From Poronia punctata (lineage: Eukaryota > Ascomycota > Sordariomycetes > Xylariales > Xylariaceae), in contig MU401473.1 of assembly GCA_022579005.1 (NCBI GenBank), positions 186,001 through 250,000 of the forward strand: a stretch of 64,000 nt of DNA, read 5' to 3'. The notes under the pieces are model-generated. The model ran no database searches. It was given only the letters and a program-made list of their open reading frames with translations, and had not been told where the DNA came from. Shown here in pieces: positions 11,102-27,687 of this stretch (position 1 is the stretch's first letter; each line of letters begins with the position of its first letter). Both the position numbers and the translations under genes were made by a program.

Positions 11102-12632
11102 GACAGGTGACGGCAGCAAATATATCATCAAACCCTATCTCTGATATGGTTTTACAACGCGATAGATCTTGGGATTCCACATGCCCACCATCTCCCAGAG
11201 CATAGATATGGCTGCCTTGTGCCTATATTCGCCTCATCCGACCGCCAAGGAAGTGTGAAGGTAAACTAGGAGGCCAGCTATTGCAGCTTTACATCAGAAG
11301 AGTCCGAGGATGGGGTTTCCCGTCGCTGCCTCGGGTTTTGTAGAAGGTCACTCAGGGAATCTAAGCCGCGCATGCTAGCATGAGGAGCCGAATTAGGTCA
11401 TCCTTGAGTGATATGACAGGTAACCGTCCGCCGGGAAAGCTTTGGTAGTGGGAGTGACAAAGTGAAGACGAGAGGCACATATTTCCGAGGAAGCGCAATG
11501 CTCCGCTCCCCTATTGCTATTCTACCGTGGCTGCCAGCAAATGTCTGAAATATGACATTACCCTATTAGATAGACATTGGTCTTTTTTACCTGCAGGTGC
11601 TGTAGTGCGAGCATCCATATTGGTCTTAGGAGACTACATCGAGCCTATCTACTATTTATTGCTATCCCCCTTGCTTCCATCTTGTGATAAAACCAGTGAA
11701 CTTGAAGGGCTATCAATTGTCCAACAGGACTAGGTCTTCAGCTACATAAAACCCACTGTTATCGTATTTTAAAATTCTGTATATGCGGATTACAAGATTC
11801 TCATAATCACCACCATAGGAATTTCATTTTAAGGAGAGCAGGGCCTGTAAACCTACATCTCCATATTAACGGTAACAAAGCGACGATTTCTTACAGCTTG
11901 CAACAATGGTCAATATAGGTCTATGTGACTTGTGACAGCCAAGTTGGACTCGTCTATTTTAAACATATTCCGGCTAAGCGTAAAGGATCAGAAGAGGTCT
12001 GTCATTCCTTAATTACACGTCTTGTGACCTTCCTTCTTTGCAGTTTGATATGCCTTACTTGGGCATACACAGGGGCAGAGATTACATACTCCTCTTGCTC
12101 TTCTTGCTTTATTCCAAAGCTTCAATACCATCGTCGGGTCTTTGAGGCTTTGTCATTAAATTCCAGGCTTGGGAGGCGATTCTAAGGAGGCTTTTAGGTA
12201 CTTCACTCAAAGCACAGGGTGTTGAGGTCGACTGAGATTTTATTTGCTGAAGGGGAAAAAAGACATCATGATATCTTCACTCCAGCCCGAATATAGCCAC
12301 AAATACCAGAGTGTAATCAAGTAATTGTGAGAAACACACCTTGTAACCAACCACTAGTGACAGACCTTGAGGAGCCAACATGTTTACCCACCTTATGTAT
12401 CCAGACCGATACAATATACACACATATGTACATGTTCAAACCATTGTAGGTAGACCAGCAGGCACAGGCACATACATACATACATACATACATACATACA
12501 TACATACATACATCTACCTCAATGGCGGCTCTCGGGTATACTCTGGGAGATTAACTCCCATTCAAACCCGCGGCAGTACCTTGCCTTATAAATACAATGA
12601 GCAGAGTAAACAAACAACAACAATGACAGATG
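11102..12632. other. gene-poor spacer with CATA microsatellite
   Basis: 1.5 kb of 3' flank of UPF3 and non-coding sequence. A tetranucleotide CATA repeat occupies about 12470-12513 and accounts for the open frames there. Frames at 11527-11733 and 11925-12185 have no domain. Confidence 0.4.
12470..12513. repeat. (CATA)n microsatellite
   Basis: About eleven consecutive CATA units in direct tandem. It explains the Tyr/Ile/His-rich translations on the plus strand and the Met-Tyr-Val-Cys-rich ones on the minus strand. Confidence 0.95.
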
Positions 12633-12728
12633 GTGCCGGTGGAGTAGAAGTTAACTCGTTTCCCTCCCATTCAAGTTTCTTGAAAAGGAAGAAAGGAAAG
12701 AACCCGGGTGCAAGTCCCGGCCGGCGCA
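12633..12728 (+). tRNA. candidate tRNA-Gly(CCC) with 24-nt intron, possibly a pseudogene
   Basis: The segment folds as a full cloverleaf. Acceptor arms 12633-12639 and 12721-12727 pair over 7 bp with one G-U. D-stem is 12642-12645/12654-12657. Anticodon stem is 12659-12663/12695-12699, with loop C-T-CCC-A and anticodon CCC at 12666-12668. An intron at 12670-12693 lies after position 37, the canonical place. T-stem is CCGGG/CCCGG (12704-12708/12716-12720), the discriminator is A, and a T-run acts as Pol III terminator directly after. A-box and B-box each deviate slightly. Oddly, the D-loop has A instead of G18 and the T-loop has G instead of T55, the two bases that normally form the G18-Psi55 elbow pair. 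It may therefore be a decaying copy. Confidence 0.55.
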
Positions 12729-15700
12729 ATTTTTTGCATTCTTTTTTTTTTTTTTTGGCTTTTTCTAGACCTTTTGTTTTTGGACGCTTTTCTTTGACCT
12801 GTCTCCTTCTATTCCTTAATACCTTTGTGTTAAATCTAGCAGTCATTGCATCCTTTTGTTTTTCTAGTTTTTCTATTGACGTAAAGTGATGTGAAAAACA
12901 AAATTGAGGGTATATGCTGTTTGTTTACCTGGGACCGTGATAGAATAATGGTGAAAGCTTGCAATTCCACAGATGAATCACTATCATTATCCTCATCGAG
13001 TAGAAGAAAAGACGAAGATAATGAAGGCTACCCACCTTCAGAAGTGTCCCTTACACCTCAATATTTATATCCCTAGGCTTTCTTGTTTTTTCTTTTGATA
13101 TTAAAGGGAAACAGCGAAAAGCAGTCTAAAGCATCACTATCCTGGCAGGAAATCGCGTTTCCAACTACACGTCGCTTTTTACCTCCATCTTCTCAAGTCT
13201 TTTGCGCCAACGTCTACACGTAGTAAGTCAACTCCGTCATGGCTTTCAAGTTTTTCTTTTTGCGCCTACTGTAGTAGAAACTAGAATAAATGTAGCACCG
13301 CACTGCATCAACCTAGGTTAGAGCGGCATTAATGCTTGACATATTTGATTAGTTGCACCTGTAGTCACAGCCCGTAAATAGGTATCTTTGGTAAACTGGT
13401 ATTGTGTGCATTTCGAAAATGTATCTAGGAGGGAAAGGTATAGGTACAGTATAAACCAACAACAATCATTTACAAACTTACAAGTGAAAGACATCTACCT
13501 CCAGTTCCTAGAAGCACAAGACAACACATTTTCATATCATCAAAGAGAGGTCGAGTATGCATGTGGTTAAGGGGTACATACCTTAGTATCTACCTTATAT
13601 GTACTTGTCGCTTTATCCTCAGTGAGGACGTGTAAGGTATGCAACCCTAATCTGTATAATCTAAGGGAAGCAAGGCCAGTCACCGAGGTACTCTAATAAG
13701 ACCATACACATACTTATATGCATATAGTTGGATTTCATTCCTATCAGTTATAGGGGAGTGTTTTTATAATACTTACTGTTCCTGATAACAAAGTTAATAT
13801 TAGACTACCTACTCCTACCAAGACACAGCTGCTGCTAAATAATTATTAAACAGTTAAAGATTCCTTTAGGTAGCTGTAAGTAAGCAGTACTATAAAGTTG
13901 GTACAAGAGGGTGTGCTGACTCTTTGTAGTAGAGAATTGACGTCTTGTAGAAGGACTGATTTGCTTACTTACGGCTTTAGCCTCTTTAGCTGTGCAAGAG
14001 AGCATAACGTGAATCATTTTGACTTGCCTCGGTCTCTGACTGGACTTTTGTACCCCTTTCCGTTCTTGCAGTGCCTGCCGGTACCATCAAATGGCATTGT
14101 TCTGCGGTAGCGTTTCCGGAAGTTCGGAACAGTGTTTGACTTGGAGGGACATGGATCTTGGTGTGGTCTTTTTGATTTGTCCGCTTGCCAATCTGGTGCA
14201 GGGGTGTACATGGCCCCCTTGGTGGATACTGATGTAGGAATTCAAGGCGGAGAGACTGCGAAGCAAGATGGGCATTGGTATATTATGCTTTGTTTGAGGG
14301 TCTCGATGTCTAGTTATATTCGGTCCTGATGTTGATGTTGATGCTGACCTTGACTTTTGTCGTCTGAGGGGTAGCCAGGTACTTTCTGGTTAGTAATACT
14401 GTTCTACCAGATGTGGTGGAAACAGCGCGCGTTGTTTTATCTAGCACAATAGGATCTGTATTATGTTGGAAATGGAAAACATGATGTTTATACCTGATGC
14501 CATAATAGAGATGAAAATATATTCAAAGAAGTACTCAACTTGTTGCATACAGCTTGTTATTGAGATTAAACTCAAGTTATATCAACGTTTTGTTACCCTC
14601 TGTATACTCTTCCTCAAGTTCTTAAAAGACAATATAGTATATTACTAATCTGCTCGTAAGTTTGAATTATGCTTTTGATTATTAGTACCTCAGTCGAGTA
14701 TACTGTAAACTATGTAGTCAAGGCACCTTACCAAGGACTAGTATACACAATGAACCATGCTGCTGGGACGGTACTAGTTAATTCAATCTGGGTCTAATTT
14801 AGGTTCGAGATATTGGCAAATCGAGGGCTTCCCCTTTTAGTACTCCCTTCTACGAGTAGGTAGACTACGTGCGTAGATCTAGTTCACGTTATTTCGTACA
14901 TGCGCCCTTCCAAGCGTGTCGGCATACCTGATACGGCAAGGGAAACAACGGACTAACCATAATCCGAGGAGGCCTCCCTCGATATTCGGGATCTGGTCCA
15001 CCTCATCTTACCTTATGCCAAACATTGCAGTTAGTATTATCATAACGGCTTTCATGTAGGTAGCATATCTACTATATTCTCTGCATTCATAAACAGTTTT
15101 GATCTTTTCTCTATACTTTTTCTTCAGGTCACCGCCAAGTCCTACCCTCGCACGTCAGCATGTATATATGTACCCTTCTTCAAACTATGCAGCATAGCCA
15201 CCCGGTAACTTATCGTCAGTTTCCCCAAGAAGCTTAAATCGATGGAAAGTTCAACGAGTGTCGACTAGGCTTCTTCCTGTGATTGTGCATTGCGTCTTTT
15301 ATCACCCAGTTGTACGTGCGAAAATAATGTCCAACACTGTAATGAGAGTGAGAACAACCTCAGAGACAACAGTGCACCGTCCTGATTTCTGTATCTTGAC
15401 CCGGGGGTTCCATCCCACACACCATTCTTCACAAATAGGGAGTCGGTCGGTGATGAAGACGAGGGGCAACACTGTGGCCATGGCGAGGAAACTCTCACAG
15501 ACGACAGTGTGCCGTCCAGATTTTTTCAATGTTGACACGGATTCCATCTCATATCACCATTGTTTACACTACATAGGAGGTAGGTTAGGGATAGCAAGTA
15601 AGCAAGCTCCTTTGCCAAAATAAATAAATATAAAGCCGCTTGATTATAACCTCCTTCCTCCTCTTATGCGATTTCTTCCAGTTGCAGTTCTATTCATTTG

Positions 15701-15751
15701 ATTCAAACACTATCTTAACTTCCTCTGGCTACGTATATTCCCGAGATAGAA
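12729..15751. other. gene-poor 3-kb spacer
   Basis: No supportable protein gene. Frames of 60-120 codons (13388-13570, 13898-14110, 14132-14329, 15258-15623) lack domains. A T-rich run follows the tRNA-like locus. The segment 15332-15590 contains a diverged tandem duplication, annotated separately. Confidence 0.4.
15332..15590. repeat. diverged tandem duplication, 136-bp period
   Basis: Two copies in direct orientation, starting with CAACACTGT at 15332 and again at 15468. They share further blocks in the same order: a CTCA.AGAC.ACAGTG element, then CCGTCC.GATTT, then a TTGAC.C..G.TTCCATC element. Translated, both give related strings (TTVHRPDF versus TTVCRPDF), but the frame has no known domain. 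Confidence 0.75.
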
Positions 15752-19937
<4,186 letters not shown>

Positions 19938-20098
19938 GTACTCGTAGCACGGCGATAAACGTCAGGCGTTGTCGATAATTTAACCATTTTCGGACTCTAT
20001 CAGATTCATTCCTGGTTGTATATACCGACAAACAACCGTCCTACCTGAGCGTGTTATTGTTAGCTTCCGAGAAACACTATGCAGGAATAGGAGTTGCC

Positions 20099-20587
20099 TT
20101 ACAACTCTCGAAATCGGGATACCAGGCTCTCCACACAATGTCCATCTTTACATCCTTCGCAGAACTCTCTCTCATGCGCAGGACCCTGCTTCTTCGTGTA
20201 AGGAGGCGGCTCGAGGGGGATGCCACTCCACTTCTTCAGCCGGTATGCCACCCTCTCGGCATACGAATCGTCCAGGACCGGCCTGGCCAAGAAGTTGCAT
20301 TTCAGGCAATGCTGATGATAGACTCGAGCATTGTATCTCTTGCCTTCATACATGCGAATGGTAATCGCTACCCGCTTGCTACTCCAGCAGACTGTCTGGC
20401 AGCCCCGATCATCACACCGAAACAATCCCGTAATGTTCGTATCGTAGGCTTTGATGCAAGAAACTTGGTCATCTTCGTCATGAAATTGGAATTGGAGGTC
20501 GTCTTGCCAGAGCGACTCGGACACTTCGACATGTTTCAAAGGCCACAGAGACCATTTTGAATTCGTCTTTTTCCCCTTCCTCGCCAT
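20099..20587 (-). CDS. 3CxxC-type zinc-finger protein
   Basis: Single-exon frame of 162 aa beginning with a basic leader (MARKGKKTNSKWSLWPLKHVEV). The body has spaced Cys/His pairs: FRCDDRGCQT, a central strand VAITIRMYEGKRYNARVYHQHCLKC, and a distal EFCEGCKDGHC. This order, with an R-Y-N-A-R-V-Y strand before HCLKC and a terminal CxxC, is the pattern of the fungal zf-3CxxC domain, also found in receptor-transporter-like proteins. Function is unknown; zinc binding is inferred from the Cys/His spacing. The gene is convergent with the ATPase pseudogene. No signal peptide or membrane segment is visible. Confidence 0.75.
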   Translation of the reverse strand: MARKGKKTNSKWSLWPLKHVEVSESLWQDDLQFQFHDEDDQVSCIKAYDTNITGLFRCDDRGCQTVCWSSKRVAITIRMYEGKRYNARVYHQHCLKCNFLARPVLDDSYAERVAYRLKKWSGIPLEPPPYTKKQGPAHEREFCEGCKDGHCVESLVSRFREL

Positions 20588-23254
20588 GGAGATGGAGATT
20601 TCACTGCCGGGGAAGTTGAGAGAATCAAGTGCTAAGATGCTGATCGGCTAGGAGGAAGTGAGTGAGATGTAATGGTCAGGAAGTCGAATTGATACCGAGA
20701 CAAAAGAAAAGAAAAGGGGGACGGAGCAAGGTACCGGTGTACGGTGGTGAGCACGAGCGGCGAAATTAACCCTTCTGACATCAAGTATCGTTTGCAACGC
20801 TCGACAAACGGGTCGAACGAGTTGACGGATTTCCATACGCGGTATTCTCTCCATCGTTTGCAACGTCACCTCATCCCGGCTCGGAAGTTGTTACTACACC
20901 GAGCAAACAGAGGTCGAAACGGATCATCCTCTGCGCGCTGCCTAATTATGTTAGTTGACTCCCGGCGAACGCGCGCGTCTTCATTTTCCATGTTCCACCG
21001 CCCTCCGCTGGGCTGTTTGTTGTGTTCAGCTCTCGTTTGCCTGTCTCTCCTCGGGTCTTGCTTAAGCTTAATTACCTGATGATTAGCTCGCTCCTAGAAC
21101 AATCTGAGTGTTTTTTTTTTTTTTTTTTCAAGTAGAGACGGTGTCTACACTTTTTATACGCTTCCGCTTCGGTTGATATGCTAGATGCTGTGTGACAAGA
21201 GCGACTGGAAATAAACCTGCGTGACGTACTGTATGGCAGTGAGTGAAAGGCGGTTACAAACAGATACCAAATACAGAGTTGCCAGAGGCCCGCCCAAGTC
21301 AACCTAGTTCTATCTACGACGGTACATTACCTAAGATAGACGTTAAAATTCTACTACTACTACGACGGTACATTTCTCGAATCCCTACCAGGGAGCAAAA
21401 CGCGTCCTACCAAGCTCTCGAGGACGACCGTGCTCACTTGTGTGTACTCGTAGAGCCAAATACATGGCATAGTATAAGATCATGTGGTCACTAAAATAGG
21501 TAGCTATGCCAAAGCGATTATATTTCGTCTAACTACAAGAACTATGCTCCTATCTAATTACTTTAATATCAGGTATTTGGGTAAATACCTTATGGGCGTC
21601 CAACTTTCACATGTCTGTTACCTGCGTGCCTGGTTGAGAAGACGTAAGGAGCTCACTTCATCATTATCCAGCACTTGTTAAACTGGAAGAGAAGGACGAT
21701 GGGATACGTATAATCTACGGTTTTAAAATAAGTTGATGTACGTTGCAGTAAAAGTCTACGCCATATATGCAGGGTGATCTGGGACTTCTTGTCTAATAAG
21801 CTGTTCCTCTCTCCTCTATTCTTTGTTGCTTTCGGGGACGTTGCCCCTGCACTTGGCTCTATCTTGTCGAATATCTTGGTTGCCATTTTGTATAGGTATC
21901 CTATTCCAGAGTGTAGAGAAGCCCCAAGGTCGGTTGCTGGCATGCTGACGAGTACACTCTCAAAATCTGAGATGACATGCATAACTTGTACTTGTAAGGG
22001 AAAAGGAGGTAATCTAAGCCGTGTACAGATGAAATATACACTGTAGAGGCTGGAGCGGGTCAGAACTCTATCGTTCCCAGACTCTACTGTATGGACCTAG
22101 ATCAGATAAGTCGATCTAAGCTTGAACGGGATTATTATTGCCAGTACCATTTCCTTTTTGGTTTTGCCAGGATAGAATTGGGTAAGTGGGGACCAGCCAT
22201 TAGTGGCTTTTTACATACCCACGAGCAGACCACAAGATAGGGTTAGTAGAACAGGGGTTTTAAGGGGAATGATTTGTTTTACCTACTACGTATATAATTT
22301 AATTACGTGCATGCGCACCTCGTGTGCTGGTAGATGGTACAAAAAACTTACGACAACTTCATGTGATGTGCATGATGTAGGGCTCATGTACATGCACGTA
22401 ACTCATGAAAAAGCAATGAGATGTAATGCTGCTTAATAGAGGCTACACCTGAGGACTAGACAACCCTACTTAGTCATGAACATGTTACAGTCTCTTACCT
22501 GCTGGGTAATGTAGCAATGGGCCAACGGTCAATAGCTCAGGGGGATGCTTTTATTGGAACAACAAGATGTATACGTGTAGGTATTATACTGACACACCTA
22601 TCAACACGTACAAGCATGGTTATTGGGTGGATTCGGTATTTCCGAGAATATAAGATGTAGATAGTGTGGTTGGAGTTCAACTAGTTGATCACCACCTAAA
22701 CCAAACTTGGAGTATTGAACCTGAATTGAGTAGACAGTTCCTGATGAGGTTCAGCTACGTAATTGCACAGCTGTAGGGTAATAGACTCATTATTTACATA
22801 TGTTTTACGATTTACGTTGTACGAGCCTTGCAAGAAGAGTGCAGTTGTTTCTGCAGAAATGCAAATCTTGGAAAACAGGTTTCACGAGTACTTCTACATT
22901 AGGAGGGAGAACAGGGTACCAAGTCCGCCAGCAGCAATACCTAGGTAAGTTCCGTGTAAGCGGAATGATCTCATTGTACGTACGTAGGCCTTCGGGATAT
23001 CGGGTACATATTATATCACAGCAAATACATATTATGTAAGTTCTCTAGATTGTAATTTATATACATACGTGTAGACTGGTTTGGACCTATCCTCTTTATC
23101 GAGAAATACCCACTTGGTTTTTGGAAACATCTACAAGAGGAAAATACTAGTTTCCCAACAAACCGTCTCTTTACAACTTTGTAACCATCCAGACAGATCA
23201 TCTTCCAAATCACACCATTCCCATCTTTCAAATCTCATACTCACCGATCAAACC
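20588..23254. other. gene-poor 2.7-kb spacer left of the diterpene locus
   Basis: No supportable gene. Short frames lack domains. A 20-nt T-run lies near 21111-21129. A small direct repeat (CTACGACGGTACAT) occurs near 21315 and 21360. The right end is the promoter of the GGPP synthase. Confidence 0.4.
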
Positions 23255-24498
23255 ATGGAGTTAAGTTCACAAAGTACGTAAAATCTCAAAAAGCCAAACA
23301 TCTAGGAAAAAACACTAACAGGATTATCATAGCAACGGTCACGTCCCCATGGTCACCCCTGAAGTCGACCCTAAGACCTCTACTTGAATCTATATATCCC
23401 CATCAACGGCGTCTTCTCACGTCGACACCCATAATATCTTCACCCACAAAACCAGAACCAGCCATATCTCCTCGTCCAGTCATAGAAGACGCAGCGGAAC
23501 AACAACACCCAACATATAAAACCGCCCAAGAAGCAACCCGAGAAAGATGGGCCGGAAAACCCAGCCCCCAAGGCAACAGCAGCAGCAGCAGCAGCCAAAC
23601 AAAATGGACGGAACAAAAAGAGAAAATCATCCGCAGTCCATATGACTACGTCGCCGCCGAACCGGGCAAGGAATTCCGCACCTTGCTCCTCCAAGCATTC
23701 AACGTCTGGCTCGAGATCCCGCAGGAAAGCCTGGATATAATCGCCGACGTGATCCGCATGTTACACACCGCCTCGTTGCTCATAGACGATATCCAAGATA
23801 ACTCTTCCCTGCGCCGCGGCCGTCCGGTGGCGCATAACATCTACGGCGTGGCGCAGACGATCAACGCGGGGAATTACGTGTATTTCCTCGCATTGCGGGA
23901 ATTGCAGAAATTACCGAGGAACACGGCCAAGGCGACGGAGATCTACACGACGGAAATGCTCTACCTGCATCGCGGACAGGGCATGGAGCTCTACTGGCGC
24001 GATACGCTGACATGTCCCACCGAAGCGGATTACCTGGAGATGGTATCGAATAAGACCGGGGGATTGTTCCGACTAGCGGTCCGATTGATGCAGTCGCAAT
24101 CCGATACGCAGTTCGATTGTGTGCCGCTCGCGGAACTACTGGGTCGGGCGTTTCAGATTGCGGATGATTATAAGAATCTGGCGAATGCGGATTACGAGGT
24201 GCAGAAAGGGTTATGTGATGATTTGACGGAGGGGAAGTTCTCGTTCCCCATCATTCATTGTGTTAGGGCGGAGCCGGATGATCATGAGTTGTTGCATATT
24301 CTTGCGCAGAGGACGACGGATGCGGATACGAAGAGGTATGCGGTTAGACGGATGGAGAGGACGGGGAGTTTGGAGTATACTAAAGAGTTGGTGGGGTCGC
24401 TGCTGGCGAGGACGAGGGAGGAGGCGGAGGGGATTCAGCCTGGTTCTGGGAAGGGGAGGGGGATCCTTGCGTTGTTGGGTAAGTTGGAGTTGAAGTAG
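23255..24498 (+). CDS. geranylgeranyl diphosphate synthase (cluster-type)
   Basis: Condenses IPP with allylic diphosphates to C20 GGPP. My model has a short first exon (23255-23273, start in ACCATGG), an intron 23274-23332 with a CACTAAC branch, and exon 2 (23333-24498), giving 394 aa. No ATG occurs earlier in the main frame, which supports this start. The first Asp-rich motif is DDIQD (res. 158-162), followed by SSLRRGRPVAH. The second is DDYKN (284-288), followed by DDLTEGKFSFPIIH. The roughly 110-residue leader is Pro/Ser/Thr-rich with a serine run and looks disordered, as in dedicated secondary-metabolism GGPP synthases. It lies next to a P450 and a diterpene cyclase, so it probably supplies their substrate. 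The 3' third is markedly G-rich. Confidence 0.94.
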
Positions 24499-25899
24499 GG
24501 TGTTTTTTTCGTTTTTGGTAAGGTTGGGGTTTTTTTTGTTTTGCCGGATTCAGTACTTTAGATGAAGGTTTTTTCTTTTGGGACGGTTTGTGAATGTGTA
24601 AGGGGTAAATCTAGGGGGGGGGGATTTGAATAGCGCTTTTGTCTATTTGGAATGGTGTGGGTGTTGCTGGTTGGCTGGGCTGGCTGGCTACATTGATTAG
24701 ATAGATAATTGCAAGTCACATGTAAAATAGAATGCATTTTTTATGTTTACAACGGTCTGAATTCTGGTTGTCCTCGAATGTTTTGGAATCTATCTAGTCA
24801 CATGTCCCCATCATCCTTTTCCAACATGTACTATAAAATGTTGATGCAAACGGTACGGGAGTTGGCTGCATGAATGTCTCCGCAACACATACAACATATA
24901 GACATGCAGATTGACAAGTCAACTTCATAAGGCAGACAACCCTAAGGTTACATCGCGGCTCCTTCTGCGATGTAACTGCCCCTCCCCATCTCAATAGTGA
25001 CGTCGATCCCTCAAACTATTGAATCTTTCTTAATTGGTTCACTCGTCCCTTTTAGGTAATCAGCTAACTCAACCACAACTTGACATCTGTCGGGCTTGAA
25101 CGTCGGTGGTCCGATGATGATTGTTATCTGGTCACCTCCACATGCCGTTTTCCCAGTTTTTGAATGGGCGAAAAAGCATGTAAAGGTAACACCGTTGGCC
25201 CGGTTTCTTTACGATATTGAAACAAACTTTTGCTAGGAGAAGGATATGCGTGTACGTGTACGTGTATGTATTTGTCACATGGCATATTTATTAAGCCCCC
25301 TCCTCGTCCTCGCAATGATTTACGTACGATTAGCAATACATATGTTGCCCATGCGATAAGAACTCTAATAAATCCCGAACTTCGGGTACAGTCACGCAGG
25401 TATGATGATGATCTTCATCATGGATGCCCTCAAAGAAAAGTACGTTGCTGAATCAACTGCTTATGGACTAGCATATTACGTTAGTCTACCTTGAGATATT
25501 TCATGGCAATTGCCTGGTTCAGATCAGGGGTACTTCGTTGTTAGCGTCGGAGACTAACTTGAAACAAGGGTCTTTAATCAACCCTGACACGTCATGCTTA
25601 TTAAGGTATTGGACTACCTACGGAGATGCTAACCCTGAAGGTTGGAAAAAGAAAAACCTATAACTATAAGCGGATGTTTATATTTGGATTTACATGTGCG
25701 TTCGGGTATAAGCTTTGAGGGATTCAAGCAGGCACTCGGCATTAGATGTTGACGCGTACGACAGGTCTGTAATTATGCATTGAATTAAATGTATTTTATT
25801 TACAAGCAGAAAATACCAGATAAATTAAACAAAGAACCTCGTATGATTCGCCAACTTATGCTACCTAACCCAAGAAAGCCCCCTTCCTTAACTCCCTAT
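24499..25899. other. intergenic, convergent 3' ends in the diterpene locus
   Basis: 1.4 kb between the GGPP synthase stop and the P450 stop. It contains a G-run near 24615-24626 and no open frame with a domain. Confidence 0.5.
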
Positions 25900-27687
25900 C
25901 TATCCCCTGGGAGAAAAAACAAGCGTCTGTCTAGGATCCGGTCTAACAAGCCCCCCCTTGACCAAATTCCCCGGCCGATCCGTCTGACCCTCAGGGAAAG
26001 AAACATCATAATTCAACAAAATATCCGCCAAGACGACTTTAATATTCGAAGCGGCAAAGAATCTTCCCGGGCAAGCCGTCTTTCCTTGCCCAAAGGCGAG
26101 ACTTTCCGGTCCCGTCGTGGCGAATTGGTGACGGTTCGCTTCCGTCTTGGCTGACATCCTCTTTTCGAAGAACCGTAACCCGTCAAAGGTTTCTGGGTTC
26201 GAGTAGATGTCTGGGTCGGTTGCTACCGCGTGGCTGGGCATGGTGATGTATGTGCCCGCCGGAAGGACCGTGCCGTCTTGGAAGCGGAGGGGTTTGGATA
26301 GTTTGCGGTTGAATGTCACTGTTTGTATGTAATTAGCTCTTTTCCACTTCATGGCCGATGGACAGGTGGATGGATAAAAAAGGGGGGTGGGGGAAAGACT
26401 TACTCAAAACTGCCTGGTTCATCCGCTGCGACTCTTTCATAAAACTATCGAGTTTCTTCATCTTGGCAATAGCCGCCAACGTCCATCCCGACTCGTCCAC
26501 AGCCTGCCTGACGTCTTGGCGAAGTGATTCGACGTACTCGGGATTAGCACACAAGTCGAACAAGACATGGATTATTGTCGCTGAGCTCGTATGCACAGAT
26601 GCCAAAGCCATGAATAACATGTTATGTGCAAGAACATCGGGGTTTCTGTCTTTGCCTCGCGATGAATCCGCTAACCATTGGATCAGGTCGACGGGCTTTT
26701 TGTCCCCGGGTCTCAGGGCTAATCGCTCGGCAAATATGTGACTGAATGTTTTCTTGGCAATGGAGAGATGGTGGTCGAGTATTTTAGAACCTTTGTTGAA
26801 GCGATAGAGAAGCGGACGGAGAAAAGCCGGGTATGGGCGGAGTTTGACGGCTACGCTGACTACGTCCATGGAATAGTCGGCTGCTGATTTGAGCCATTCT
26901 TCGTTTCGGCTTATGGCTGTGCCGCCGAACATTCGGGAGGCGTTCTTGGTGATGATGTTGACCATGGTGTCGTAGGCTCGTAGCTCGACTTTGTGGGGGA
27001 TGAGGTTTGTGAGGGTGTGGGTTGCTTCATCGTGGAGTGGTTCGATTAGTTGGTCTGTTGGGCATGTTAGTAGTTGTTTGTTTGTTTGTTAGGGTGGTGA
27101 TGATTATATCATACGTAGATTTCTTGTTAGTTGGTCTTTGCAGACGTCGATGTGTAATGGACTTCTAAAGACGACGTCGAGGTTCGTCTGGCCGCTGAGA
27201 AGTCTCTTTAATTCATGTTAGCAAAACAAGTTGAATACCATGGGGACACGTGCTGGACGTACTTCTCTAAGACCCTCGACCATATCGAGGGTCCCTTCTG
27301 GTACACTGGTGTTGATTTCTTCAATGTACTTTGGGCTCAACACGACTCTTTCCACATTCAACGTTTGCACCAAGAACATGCCGTTCTTGTTCTATCACAC
27401 AAAAGTTACCTTAGTAAACATCATCCGCCATACATGGAGTTGAATTTGCTTACCTGGCGATATCCTTCGTTGATGATATTCATGCCATTTTTGGCAAAAT
27501 CTCTCTTGACATCGTTTATGCCGTATCCAAACCATCCCGGCGCTTTACCAGCTCGCGGGAGGAAACTTAGATCAGGAGATGAGATATACCGATAATACAC
27601 CCATAAGAGGACTATCGCTGCTATTCCAATCGCATACATAACTCGGGCAGCGTCTTCGCGCTCAAGAAATGCTTGTATTATCGTCAT
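25900..27687 (-). CDS. cytochrome P450 monooxygenase
   Basis: Haem-thiolate monooxygenase, probably oxidising the diterpene made next door. Five exons (27687-27454, 27385-27263, 27205-27115, 27054-26404, 26318-25900) join in phase to 505 aa. The N-terminal anchor VMYAIGIAAIVLLWVYYRY implies an ER membrane protein. The I-helix region is ALASVHTSSATI (Ser/His in place of the usual acidic pair). The K-helix ExxR is ESQR. The PERF-like segment is PETFDGLRF. The haem loop is FGQGKTACPGRFF with Cys449. The ASVHTSS I-helix is familiar from fungal diterpene P450s of the gibberellin-cluster kind; I do not assign a CYP number. It shares a 725-bp bidirectional promoter with the cyclase. Confidence 0.95.

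Noticed and set aside
12891..15251. Possible small genes in the 3-kb spacer
   Set aside because: All frames are short, without domains or conserved splice patterns.
22520..22570. AGCTCAGGGGGA box resembling a tRNA A-box
   Set aside because: No B-box or cloverleaf follows.
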